A stretch of 9,352 nt of DNA from Deltaproteobacteria bacterium (GTDB taxonomy: Bacteria; Desulfobacterota; Syntrophia; Syntrophales; UBA2210): assembly GCA_019313735.1 (NCBI GenBank), contig JAFDAR010000023.1, forward strand, positions 1 through 9,352, in the 5' to 3' direction. The position numbers and the translations under genes are program-made. Shown here piece after piece: positions 1-6,203 of this stretch. Positions within the stretch are counted from its first letter, which is position 1. Every line of letters starts with the position of its first letter. The notes under the pieces are model-generated. The model was not told the origin of the DNA. It ran no database searches and saw only the letters and a list, made by a program, of their open reading frames with translations.

Positions 1-35
1 GCAGAAAATAATTTCGTTAACGCATTAGTAAGATA

Positions 36-64
36 GAAGTTGCTTTCTCGTAGAACGCAACTTC
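36..64. repeat. 8-bp inverted repeat (hairpin) at window edge
   Basis: GAAGTTGC at 36-43 is perfectly complementary to GCAACTTC at 57-64, with a 13-nt loop. The hairpin lies about 100 nt past the stop of the minus-strand NYN gene. No T-run follows on either strand, so it is not a classical intrinsic terminator. Close by, TTCGTTAACGCA (13-24) recurs as TTCGTTATCGCA (62-73), 11 of 12 identical. It may be part of a larger element that continues outside the window. Confidence 0.6.
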
Positions 65-72
65 GTTATCGC

Positions 73-160
73 ACTTATCCCCTTTAGTGGGACTTATCCC
101 GTTTATCGGGGTTAGGTTACTAATCCCGACTCGTCGGGACAGCCTATCCACCTGAGTGGT
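73..160. repeat. Tandem cluster of four short hairpins
   Basis: Four small dyads follow one another at 78-92, 97-111, 124-139 and 147-160. The first two belong to a 19-bp direct tandem repeat (73-91 and 92-110, 16 of 19 identical, core ACTTATCCC and GGG). The third has a 7-bp perfect stem (TCCCGAC with GTCGGGA around TC). The fourth is CCAC-CTGA-GTGG. This is the only content of the first 164 bases; I see no gene there. The cluster lies directly downstream of the minus-strand NYN gene and could stabilise its mRNA 3' end, or be a REP-like element. Confidence 0.6.
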
Positions 161-164
161 CACC

Positions 165-695
165 TCACAGCTTGCTCAACCTTCTCTGCGCCTGTCTCTC
201 TCTTTTGGGTTTTCTCTTCGCAGCGCCCTTCTTTCTGGTTCCGGATTCCGGGATATCGTAATCATCATCTTTACAGGGTTCACCGCCGTGGATCATCGCC
301 ATCATTTCCGCTTCATTCATTCTTGTCTCGAATTCAGGTGAAGATATTGCCACGCCGCCTGCTTTCACAACCGAATCTGCAACGTCTCTGTCGGATGTAA
401 CAACGATGATCTCTCCGCCCCTTCCCGCCATTGCCATCCGTTTTATAACTTTATCTGCTGTTTCACCCCTCCTGGAATATACAATATGGACGCCGTTCTC
501 CCTGAGCCGTTCTTCTCTGGCAGATCCATTTGCCCATCCGTCGAAGACCACTGTTATCTTGTGATCCTTCAGCTTTTTGTACCCAGCGACTCTCTTCATC
601 AACCCGTTACGACCCTCCTCCAGGCTGAACCTTTCGAGACGTTTCAGGGAATCTGATTGTCTGATGAGATTATATCCGTCTATGATGATGTGCAT
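165..695 (-). CDS. NYN-domain (YacP/Rae1-like) putative endoribonuclease
   Basis: A 176-aa protein of the NYN/PIN-like nuclease fold (DUF901, YacP). The N-terminus IIIDGYNLI carries the family's first acidic residue (D6). FDGW gives D52, the ETADKVI segment gives D81, and TSDRDVAD gives D102 and D104, the usual set of acidic metal-binding residues. The last ~25 residues are strongly basic (Lys/Arg-rich), suggesting RNA or ribosome contact. The Bacillus homologue Rae1 is a ribosome-associated mRNA-cleaving enzyme of about 170 aa, so length fits; function here is inferred from the family. It is the last gene of the lipoprotein-rpe-NYN operon, 35 nt after rpe. No Shine-Dalgarno sequence is visible before the ATG; the start is chosen because the conserved first strand begins there. 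The spacer is a heptad repeat array. Confidence 0.85.
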   Translation of the reverse strand: MHIIIDGYNLIRQSDSLKRLERFSLEEGRNGLMKRVAGYKKLKDHKITVVFDGWANGSAREERLRENGVHIVYSRRGETADKVIKRMAMAGRGGEIIVVTSDRDVADSVVKAGGVAISSPEFETRMNEAEMMAMIHGGEPCKDDDYDIPESGTRKKGAAKRKPKRERQAQRRLSKL

Positions 696-730
696 AATTC
701 GAGTTTTGGGTTGCAGGTTGCGCGGTTCGA
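696..730. repeat. Heptad repeat filling the rpe-NYN spacer
   Basis: The 35 nt between the NYN start codon and the rpe stop codon divide exactly into five 7-nt units. The central ones follow GTTNNNN on the plus strand (GTTTTGG at 703, GTTGCAG at 710, GTTGCGC at 717). The segment 698-714 matches 4623-4639 at 15 of 17 positions. The array occupies the place where the NYN ribosome binding site should be. Confidence 0.6.
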
Positions 731-1387
731 TCAGCCTTCCAGGATTGTCCTCATCTCCTTTATTGTCTGCCCATAATTCTCGCTTAGAAAGATGCTGGAA
801 CCCGCGACGAAGACATCGACACCGGCCTCTTTCACGACTTCTATGTTCTGAAGAGTGATTCCCCCGTCCACCTCGAGAAGGACATCGGGTGAGGCACGGT
901 CGATCATATCCCTTGCTGCTCTTATCTTGGGCAACATACTTTCTATGAATTTCTGTCCCCCGAATCCGGGATTCACAGTCATGATAAGCAGCAGGTCAAT
1001 GTCGCCTATAATCTGTTCAATGCCGGCAAGTGGGGTCGCGGGGTTGAGCGCGACGCCGGCCTTTGCCCCTGTTTCTCTGATCAGGTGAATCGCCCGGTGA
1101 AGATGACTCGTCGCTTCGGCATGCACGGTAATGATGTCACTGCCCGCGTCCGCAAAGCTCCGGATATACCTGTCGGGGGCCTCAATCATCAGGTGGACAT
1201 CGAGGGGGATACGTGCGGTTTTCTTTATGGATGCCACGACAGGAGGACCTATGGTTATATTAGGAACAAAATGTCCATCCATGACATCAACGTGAATCAG
1301 ATCCACCCCGGCGTCTTCGACCGCGAGGATTTCCTCCCCGAGTCGGCTGAAATCGGCGGACAATATTGATGGCGCGATCTTCTTCAT
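731..1387 (-). CDS. rpe: Ribulose-phosphate 3-epimerase
   Basis: A cytoplasmic enzyme interconverting D-ribulose 5-phosphate and D-xylulose 5-phosphate in the pentose phosphate pathway. The 218-aa length is normal for the family and the (beta/alpha)8 motifs are complete: APSILSADF near residue 5, HVDVMDGHFVPN at 32-43, DVHLMI at 63-68, the phosphate-loop region MTVNPGFGGQKF at 136-147, EVDGGI at 172-177 and VAGSSIF at 194-200. The expected metal ligands H32, D34, H65 and D174 are present; D34 and D174 are the acid/base pair in the family. The start codon lies one base after the lipoprotein stop codon and has no clear Shine-Dalgarno sequence, so translation is probably coupled to the upstream gene. 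It is the middle gene of the operon. Confidence 0.97.
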   Translation of the reverse strand: MKKIAPSILSADFSRLGEEILAVEDAGVDLIHVDVMDGHFVPNITIGPPVVASIKKTARIPLDVHLMIEAPDRYIRSFADAGSDIITVHAEATSHLHRAIHLIRETGAKAGVALNPATPLAGIEQIIGDIDLLLIMTVNPGFGGQKFIESMLPKIRAARDMIDRASPDVLLEVDGGITLQNIEVVKEAGVDVFVAGSSIFLSENYGQTIKEMRTILEG

Positions 1388-1388
1388 A

Positions 1389-2126
1389 TCAGAATTTCAT
1401 AATGAGGGAATGTATCACACCTGTGTCAACTTCTTTTACAGTCAACCGAAGTTCCTTTGCCTGCTCTTTCGCCTCTCCCGGAAAAAATATAAAGCCGTGA
1501 GATATGCTATCCGGAGGCACAGGCCTGTCTTCCAGAGATCTGTCATGCAGATCTTCGCCTATCTGGTGAGGCGCCTTTTCATCGGCCAATCCCTTGGCTC
1601 CACCCATGGTAAGCCCCGCGGCACCACCGATGGCTGCTCCCTTACCCGCCGCCTCACCGACACTGGTCCCGGTCACTATGCCTATCGCCGCACCGATAAC
1701 AGCACCCGCCGCGCCTGCCAGCAGACCGGTTTTTGCTCCTTCCGGGAGAATTTCTCCATATTCCGATTCCTTTGCTATCCGGTCATAAGCTGTTTCCTGA
1801 TCAAGGATCGGCCACAGGTTGTTCTGGATGTCCACCAGATAAGTCTTTCCCGCGACAATTTTCAGGGGATGCTTCCCCCTGTTGTCAAAGATCACCTGGA
1901 GGGGAAGGACTCCCGAATCTACCATATCAAATCCGAAAGCGGCCTTCGCCTCTTCCCGGGTGTATGCCTTGGCCGCTATAGTGGCGCCCGCCACCTCTGT
2001 CGCGTTCGAGTAGGCACTCGGCATCTTGAAGGGGACAACTTTCTTCTCATACCTTGTGCATCCCATAATTGTAATAAGGACAAAAAGAATGATCCCCAGC
2101 ATATAAGCCCTGTTTGTTCGTGTCAT
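1389..2126 (-). CDS. Glycine-zipper lipoprotein, function unknown
   Basis: A 245-aa secreted protein. Residues 1-22 form a signal peptide with a basic start and a hydrophobic core, followed by a lipobox ending in MGC (lipidated Cys23). Residue +2 is Thr, not Asp, which in enterobacterial rules predicts sorting to the outer membrane. Residues about 31-125 form a globular part. Residues about 134-180 are a Gly/Ala-rich segment with repeated GxxxG spacing (glycine zipper), as in outer-membrane-associated and membrane-inserting proteins. The C-terminal ~65 residues are soluble. I do not recognise a named family. It heads the lipoprotein-rpe-NYN operon and is divergent from waaA. AAGGA 9 nt before the ATG supports the start. 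The glycine-rich part produces a long spurious opposite-strand reading frame. Confidence 0.8.
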   Translation of the reverse strand: MTRTNRAYMLGIILFVLITIMGCTRYEKKVVPFKMPSAYSNATEVAGATIAAKAYTREEAKAAFGFDMVDSGVLPLQVIFDNRGKHPLKIVAGKTYLVDIQNNLWPILDQETAYDRIAKESEYGEILPEGAKTGLLAGAAGAVIGAAIGIVTGTSVGEAAGKGAAIGGAAGLTMGGAKGLADEKAPHQIGEDLHDRSLEDRPVPPDSISHGFIFFPGEAKEQAKELRLTVKEVDTGVIHSLIMKF

Positions 2127-2171
2127 AATCGGTTTTCCTTTCCGCTGTTTTTACATGCGTTAATATAGTGA

Positions 2172-2200
2172 ACTCTATTATTTTTTGCTGTGCCTGTCAA
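2172..2200 (-). promoter_or_regulatory. Putative sigma70 promoter of the lipoprotein operon
   Basis: On the minus strand TTGACA (2200-2195) is followed, after a 17-nt spacer, by TAGAGT (2177-2172). The -35 box is perfect and the -10 box matches consensus at 4 of 6 positions. Transcription would start near 2165, leaving a leader of about 40 nt that includes the AAGGA ribosome binding site. Its -35 box is one arm of an inverted repeat shared with the waaA promoter. Confidence 0.5.
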
Positions 2201-2216
2201 TCCGTTTTGTGAAGAC

Positions 2217-2245
2217 TTGACAGAAGGCTAAAAGATCATTATGTT
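2217..2245 (+). promoter_or_regulatory. Putative sigma70 promoter of waaA
   Basis: TTGACA (2217-2222), a 17-nt spacer and TATGTT (2240-2245) form a good promoter. Initiation 6-8 nt beyond the -10 box falls at about 2251-2253, only 2-4 nt before the waaA ATG at 2255. The transcript would be essentially leaderless, which agrees with the lack of a ribosome binding site before waaA. Confidence 0.55.
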
Positions 2246-2254
2246 CCACCAACC

Positions 2255-3553
2255 ATGAACTGCTTATTTTATAATGTATTGCTGTTTATCGCAGCTTTTT
2301 TTCTTATACCATTTTTCGCGGTAAAAATCGTGTTTGCTGGAAAATACAGAAAGAGTATCGGCCCCAAGTTCGGGCTCATTCCGCGGGGGGTCTTCGAAGA
2401 AATGCAAGGTTCGCCCCGGATATGGGTGCATGCGGTGTCGGTGGGAGAGGTTACCGCTGCCGCTCCCATAGTTTCATCGCTGAGAGAGATGTATCCCGAG
2501 GCATGCATTGTCCTCTCCACAAGCACGGAGACCGGCCAGGAGATGGCGCGGAGCCTGATCACGGACGCCACATCACATATCTACTACCCCCTCGACATCC
2601 CCATTGTTGTCAGACGGGTCATGGACAGGGTGAACCCGGATATATTTGTTTCAGTCGAGACGGAGATATGGCCCAACTTTGTACGCATCTGCAGTGAGAG
2701 GGAAATTAAAATAGCGATGGTAAATGGCCGGATTTCTCCCCGCTCCTTCAGGCGGTACAGAAGGACAAATTTTTTCTGGAAGCGGATTATGAATATGATC
2801 GGCACGATAGGGGCCATATCCGCGATTGACGCCTCCAGGTTGGAGGCCATGGGAGTGGAACCATCCAGGATCCATGTTTTGGGAAACGCGAAATATGACA
2901 GCCTTGCCGCAAGGGCGAATGACGCTCTGAGAGATGAAATCGAAGCAAGGCTGGAGATCCCTCACGAAACAAAGGTCTTCGTGGCGGGCAGCACGCATGA
3001 GGGCGAGGACGATGTGGTTCTTAAAATCTATAGGGGTCTGCTTGAAAGATATCCTGATATGCTTATGATTATTGTCCCGCGGCATCCCGAGAGAGGCAGT
3101 GCTGTACTTTCTCTTGCGAAGGACGCAGGTTTTGATGACTGCATTACGATGACAGAGATAAACAGGGGCGAGAGGCGTGCCGGCCGGCGGATCATCATTG
3201 TTGATGTTATAGGAGAGCTCTTTAAGGTCTACAGCCTCGCCACCATGGTCTTCTGCGGCGGAAGCCTGGTTCCCAGGGGAGGACAGAATATCCTGGAGCC
3301 CGCGGCGTGGGGAAAAGTTGTTCTCTATGGCCCCTCAATGGAAGATTTCATGGATGAGAGGGAAAGGCTGGAGATGGCTGGGGGCGGCATTACCGTCAGG
3401 GACGGCAATGAACTACTAAGTGAGATGCTGAAACTGATGGAAGATCCCGAGACCCTCCGCAAGAGAGGAGAAGCGGGACGTGAGATAGTTGCCTCCAACA
3501 AGGGGGCCGCGCGAAGATACGCCGAGATGATAAGCAGCCGCCTGAATGGATAG
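2255..3553 (+). CDS. waaA: 3-deoxy-D-manno-octulosonic acid (Kdo) transferase
   Basis: A membrane-anchored GT30 glycosyltransferase that moves Kdo from CMP-Kdo to a lipid A precursor at the inner face of the inner membrane. The 432-aa length is typical. Residues 5-28 form the N-terminal membrane anchor. WVHAVSVGEV at 57-66 contains Glu65, matching the catalytic base of the family. ETEIWPN at 135-141 is another conserved acidic motif. The C-terminal GT-B domain has GSTHEGED (245-252), PRHPERG (275-281) and the CMP-sugar binding region GGSLVPRGGQNILEPAAWG (335-353). The ATG is chosen because the membrane anchor begins there. No Shine-Dalgarno sequence precedes it, in line with a leaderless mRNA. 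It is monocistronic here, divergent from the lipoprotein and convergent with porB. The number of Kdo residues added cannot be told from sequence. Confidence 0.96.
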   Translation: MNCLFYNVLLFIAAFFLIPFFAVKIVFAGKYRKSIGPKFGLIPRGVFEEMQGSPRIWVHAVSVGEVTAAAPIVSSLREMYPEACIVLSTSTETGQEMARSLITDATSHIYYPLDIPIVVRRVMDRVNPDIFVSVETEIWPNFVRICSEREIKIAMVNGRISPRSFRRYRRTNFFWKRIMNMIGTIGAISAIDASRLEAMGVEPSRIHVLGNAKYDSLAARANDALRDEIEARLEIPHETKVFVAGSTHEGEDDVVLKIYRGLLERYPDMLMIIVPRHPERGSAVLSLAKDAGFDDCITMTEINRGERRAGRRIIIVDVIGELFKVYSLATMVFCGGSLVPRGGQNILEPAAWGKVVLYGPSMEDFMDERERLEMAGGGITVRDGNELLSEMLKLMEDPETLRKRGEAGREIVASNKGAARRYAEMISSRLNG

Positions 3554-3704
3554 TTTACAGTTGTCGGTTCACAGTTGACGGTTTAATTTGTGAAAGAAAC
3601 CCTGCTTTGACAAAAGGTGGATTCGTCGCCTGCGCTCTTTAATCCACCTTACACTTTACTGACAGCCTTTTTTAACTGTAAACCGGTAACTGTGAACTTT
3701 TTTT
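3553..3704. repeat. MITE/REP-like nested inverted repeat between convergent genes
   Basis: Left arm 3567-3585 pairs with right arm 3679-3697 over 19 positions (17 Watson-Crick pairs, one G-T, one mismatch). The arms begin GTTCACAGTT and end AACTGTGAAC. Inside is a second perfect 10-bp dyad, AAGGTGGATT at 3614-3623 with AATCCACCTT at 3641-3650. The left arm starts on the last base of the waaA stop codon and has a 7-nt period (GTTTACA, GTTGTCG). The right arm shows the same period on the other strand. The whole fills the space between waaA and porB. Confidence 0.65.
3567..3704 (+). terminator. Possible long-stem terminator for waaA
   Basis: The right arm of the inverted repeat is followed at once by seven T residues (3698-3704), so on the plus strand the element could end waaA transcription. 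The loop is over 90 nt, although it contains its own 10-bp hairpin. On the minus strand the inner hairpin is followed by only four T residues, so termination of the por operon there is doubtful. Confidence 0.4.
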
Positions 3705-3705
3705 A

Positions 3706-4659
3706 TTATCCTTCCGCCCGTTTCAGGCATTCGTTCCACCGGCTGTTCACCGATGCCTGGAGGCCACTCAACTGTTCGATGCTCATCTTTTTGAATCTTT
3801 CCTGTCTCTCTACATAATTGACGAGGGGAAGAAGTTTCCCCCTTTCTGCCATGATCTTGCTCCTGCCGGTGAAGCGAAACCGGTCGTTCTCTATTTCAAA
3901 GAGAATGAACAGGCCTGTTTCAACGGCAAGCCTTGCGATCTTAACTGTATCCTTTGTAGGATAGCCCCACCCGGGAGGGCAGGGAGTGTCGATATGAATG
4001 TACCGTGTTCCCCTAATCCTCTTGGCCTTGACAAACTTGTCATACAGATCAACCGGATAGGCGGGCGAGACGGTGGCCAGATAGGGAATATGGTGGGCCT
4101 CCATGATCTTCAGAAAATCCTTCTTCGGCTCCTGTTTTGTCAGGACGGGTGTGGTTGTGGTTATGGCGCCCATGGGTGTCGCGCCGGAGCGCTGCGTCCC
4201 TGTGTTCATGTAGGCCTCATTGTCATAGCACGCGAATATGAAGTCGGTGTTTCTCTCCGCCGCTCCACTCAGGGACTGTATGCCGATGTCATAGGTTCCG
4301 CCATCCCCTGAAAGGGCCAGGACGGTTATATCCGTTTTATTGAGTGCGTTAAGGCCGGCCACGATTCCGGAGGCAGAGGCCGCGTTACTTGCAAAGGTAG
4401 TGTTGAGGGCTGGTATGATTGTAGATGTGGTGGGATACAGTCCATGGAGCACGCACAGACAGCTCGGGGGTATTGCCACTATCGTATTTTCCCGCAGGGC
4501 CTTGAGTATGTATCTGTACGCGAGAGAAAGCCCGCATCCCTGACATGCCCTGCTTCCCGGCAGGATATACTCCTTGTCATTTATCTTGAATATGTTTTCA
4601 TGCATTTTCTTGTCCTGTGATGTTCGAGTTACGGGTTGCCCCTTGCCTGTTGTTTTCAT
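3706..4659 (-). CDS. porB: 2-oxoacid (pyruvate):ferredoxin oxidoreductase, beta subunit
   Basis: The TPP-binding subunit of an enzyme that oxidatively decarboxylates a 2-oxoacid with CoA and reduces ferredoxin. The TPP/Mg motif is LSGDGG (116-121) followed by DNEAYMNTG (146-154). The [4Fe-4S] ligands are likely Cys39 and Cys42 (CQGC), Cys67 (PSC) and Cys227 (TPCPPGWG), as in other beta subunits. The listed form has 317 aa and starts in an ATGA overlap with porA. The conserved protein appears to begin at Met19 (position 4605), which has its own AGGA 7 nt upstream. The first 18 residues (MKTTGKGQPVT...) are low in conservation signals and arise from a heptad repeat. Either start is possible and I lean to Met19. 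The substrate (pyruvate or a branched-chain 2-oxoacid) is not certain from sequence. Confidence 0.93.
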   Translation of the reverse strand: MKTTGKGQPVTRTSQDKKMHENIFKINDKEYILPGSRACQGCGLSLAYRYILKALRENTIVAIPPSCLCVLHGLYPTTSTIIPALNTTFASNAASASGIVAGLNALNKTDITVLALSGDGGTYDIGIQSLSGAAERNTDFIFACYDNEAYMNTGTQRSGATPMGAITTTTPVLTKQEPKKDFLKIMEAHHIPYLATVSPAYPVDLYDKFVKAKRIRGTRYIHIDTPCPPGWGYPTKDTVKIARLAVETGLFILFEIENDRFRFTGRSKIMAERGKLLPLVNYVERQERFKKMSIEQLSGLQASVNSRWNECLKRAEG

Positions 4660-4676
4660 CCTTCATCCTTCGGCCC
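4621..4676. repeat. Heptad repeat across the porA-porB junction
   Basis: Eight consecutive 7-nt units cover 56 nt. On the plus strand they include GTTACGG (4628) and GTTGCCC (4635), and an exact tandem pair TCATCCT (4656 and 4663). The array encodes the last residues and stop of PorA, and the proposed ribosome binding site, ATG and first residues of the longer PorB. The segment 4623-4639 is nearly repeated upstream of the NYN gene at 698-714. Confidence 0.6.
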
Positions 4677-5879
4677 AGTATAACAGTTGAGCCATACTGT
4701 TTTATTGCCAGTCTCACCGGTCCTGGCGGATTCGAGGGTCGCTCTTCCCGCATCCACAATCTCTTCGGTCTTGACATCCCTTCCTCCCAGTCCCGCTATG
4801 TAATCATGGATGAGAGCCCTGACGTCCGTTCCGTAAAAGGCGGCCTTCAGGTCCGAGCAGACGCCCCCCTCATAACCATAACTGATGCACTTTTCAAAGA
4901 CCGCGATGGCTGTTGCCTTTTTAAATGCCTGCACAACCTCTTCCTTTGGAAAAGGTCTGTATGCCCTGATTCCTACAACGCCGGTCCTGATCCCCTCGGC
5001 ACGCAGCGCGTCAGCGGCCAGTGTGGCCTCGGTGGCGATGGAGCCCATTCCCGTCAGTATCAACTCGGCGTCTTCGGTCATATATTTCCAGATCAGACCA
5101 CCATGGTCCCGACCGGTTATCTCTGCCCATTGACTGCTTGCGGTCCTGATTACCTTTCCTGATTTTTCGAACGCGGCCTGCAGCTTGTATCTCATCTCCA
5201 TGTAACCGTCGCAGAGAATTCCTCCCGAGTTTTTCCTCCTTGTCGGAAAAAACACGGGGTTGATCGTCCTCGGATCGTCCGGGGAAAGGATGGTATGAGG
5301 CTTGTATGGAGGCAGAAATTTCTTTACCATTCCGGCATCCGGCACCTCCACGGGCATCATCGTATGAGAGAGGATAAAACCGTCGTAGCAAACCATTACC
5401 GGGATATAGACCTCTTCCGCTATGCGGTATGCCTGTATGATGGTGTCAAGAATCTCCTGGTTGTCTCTGCAGTATATTTGTATCCATCCTGTGTCTCTCT
5501 GCGAGAAGGAGTCCTGCTGATCATTAAAGATGGACCAGGGAGCCCCCACCCCTCTGTTTACACAGCACATGACGACCGGCAGTCTGGAGCCCGCCGCCCA
5601 GTGTAGCTGCTCATGCATATAGAGAAGGCCATTGGAGCTTGTCGCTGTAAACACCCTGGCTCCCACTGCAGATGCCGATATGCAGACGGTTAGAGAGGAG
5701 TGCTCGCTTTCCACCCTGACATATTCCGCCTTCAGCTCTCCTCTTTCAACATATTCGGACAATTTCTCCGCGAGGCTGGTCTGTGGCGTTATGGGATAGG
5801 CCGCGATGACGCCGGGCCGGGCGAGTTTCACCGCCAGTGCCGCCGCCTCATTCCCCGTGATAATCCGGACATCATTCAT
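4656..5879 (-). CDS. porA: 2-oxoacid (pyruvate):ferredoxin oxidoreductase, alpha subunit
   Basis: A 407-aa subunit holding the pyrimidine-binding and transketolase C-like domains of the four-subunit enzyme. AYPITPQTS at 27-35, VESEHSS at 56-62, TSSNGLLYMHEQLHWAAGSRLP at about 80-101 and NDQQDSFSQRDTGW at 119-132 are family motifs. The C-terminal part has the AVFEKCISYGYEGGV segment typical of PorA. A TTG at 5882 would allow one more residue. I chose the next ATG because GAGGTGG lies about 6 nt before it. The gene overlaps porD by 8 nt and meets porB at an ATGA, so subunit synthesis is translationally coupled. The substrate is most likely pyruvate, by resemblance to POR rather than proven specificity residues. 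Confidence 0.94.
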   Translation of the reverse strand: MNDVRIITGNEAAALAVKLARPGVIAAYPITPQTSLAEKLSEYVERGELKAEYVRVESEHSSLTVCISASAVGARVFTATSSNGLLYMHEQLHWAAGSRLPVVMCCVNRGVGAPWSIFNDQQDSFSQRDTGWIQIYCRDNQEILDTIIQAYRIAEEVYIPVMVCYDGFILSHTMMPVEVPDAGMVKKFLPPYKPHTILSPDDPRTINPVFFPTRRKNSGGILCDGYMEMRYKLQAAFEKSGKVIRTASSQWAEITGRDHGGLIWKYMTEDAELILTGMGSIATEATLAADALRAEGIRTGVVGIRAYRPFPKEEVVQAFKKATAIAVFEKCISYGYEGGVCSDLKAAFYGTDVRALIHDYIAGLGGRDVKTEEIVDAGRATLESARTGETGNKTVWLNCYTGPKDEG

Positions 5880-6165
5880 CAATATCCACCTCTCTTACCA
5901 TCTTTATCGCGTTGGGGGGGCATTCCTCCGCGCAGATACCGCATCCCTTGCAGTAATCCATGTCTATTTCAACAGGTATTGTCATGGACACCACCCCTTC
6001 CGGGCAATAGAGCCAGCACAGGAAGCAGGCCGGTTTACCCTTGACCTCCGGTATGCATTTCGCGGGGTCGATCACAGGCCTCTCTTCTCTCCACTCGCCC
6101 GTCCTGCCCGCCTCGCCCACAGCGGGTGTACAGACGCCCGATATATTGGTGTCAGTATTTTTCAT
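5872..6165 (-). CDS. porD: 2-oxoacid:ferredoxin oxidoreductase, delta (2[4Fe-4S] ferredoxin) subunit
   Basis: A 97-aa ferredoxin-like subunit that carries electrons from the TPP/beta-subunit cluster to external ferredoxin. The second cluster is canonical: C72xxC75xxC78xxxC82P. The first is stretched. C47xxC50xxxC54P is normal, but the preceding Cys is C37, nine residues before C47 instead of two. Residues 1-30 form an N-terminal extension with WREERPVIDPAKC, typical of PorD N-termini. The start is supported by AAGGA 6 nt before the ATG. It overlaps porA downstream and is separated from porC by 153 nt that contain a palindromic element. Confidence 0.92.
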   Translation of the reverse strand: MKNTDTNISGVCTPAVGEAGRTGEWREERPVIDPAKCIPEVKGKPACFLCWLYCPEGVVSMTIPVEIDMDYCKGCGICAEECPPNAIKMVREVDIDE

Positions 6166-6203
6166 TTTCGTTCCTTCTTCCGAGTTTCAAGTATATGACA
6201 AGT

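Noticed and set aside
73..160. A CRISPR array or integron attC cluster
   Set aside because: Units are about 19 nt with no unique spacers of constant length, and no cas gene or integrase is in view.
1410..2168. A 252-codon plus-strand reading frame opposite the lipoprotein
   Set aside because: It is antisense to a gene with a clear signal peptide and lipobox, has no family resemblance, and arises from the Gly/Ala-rich codons of the other strand.
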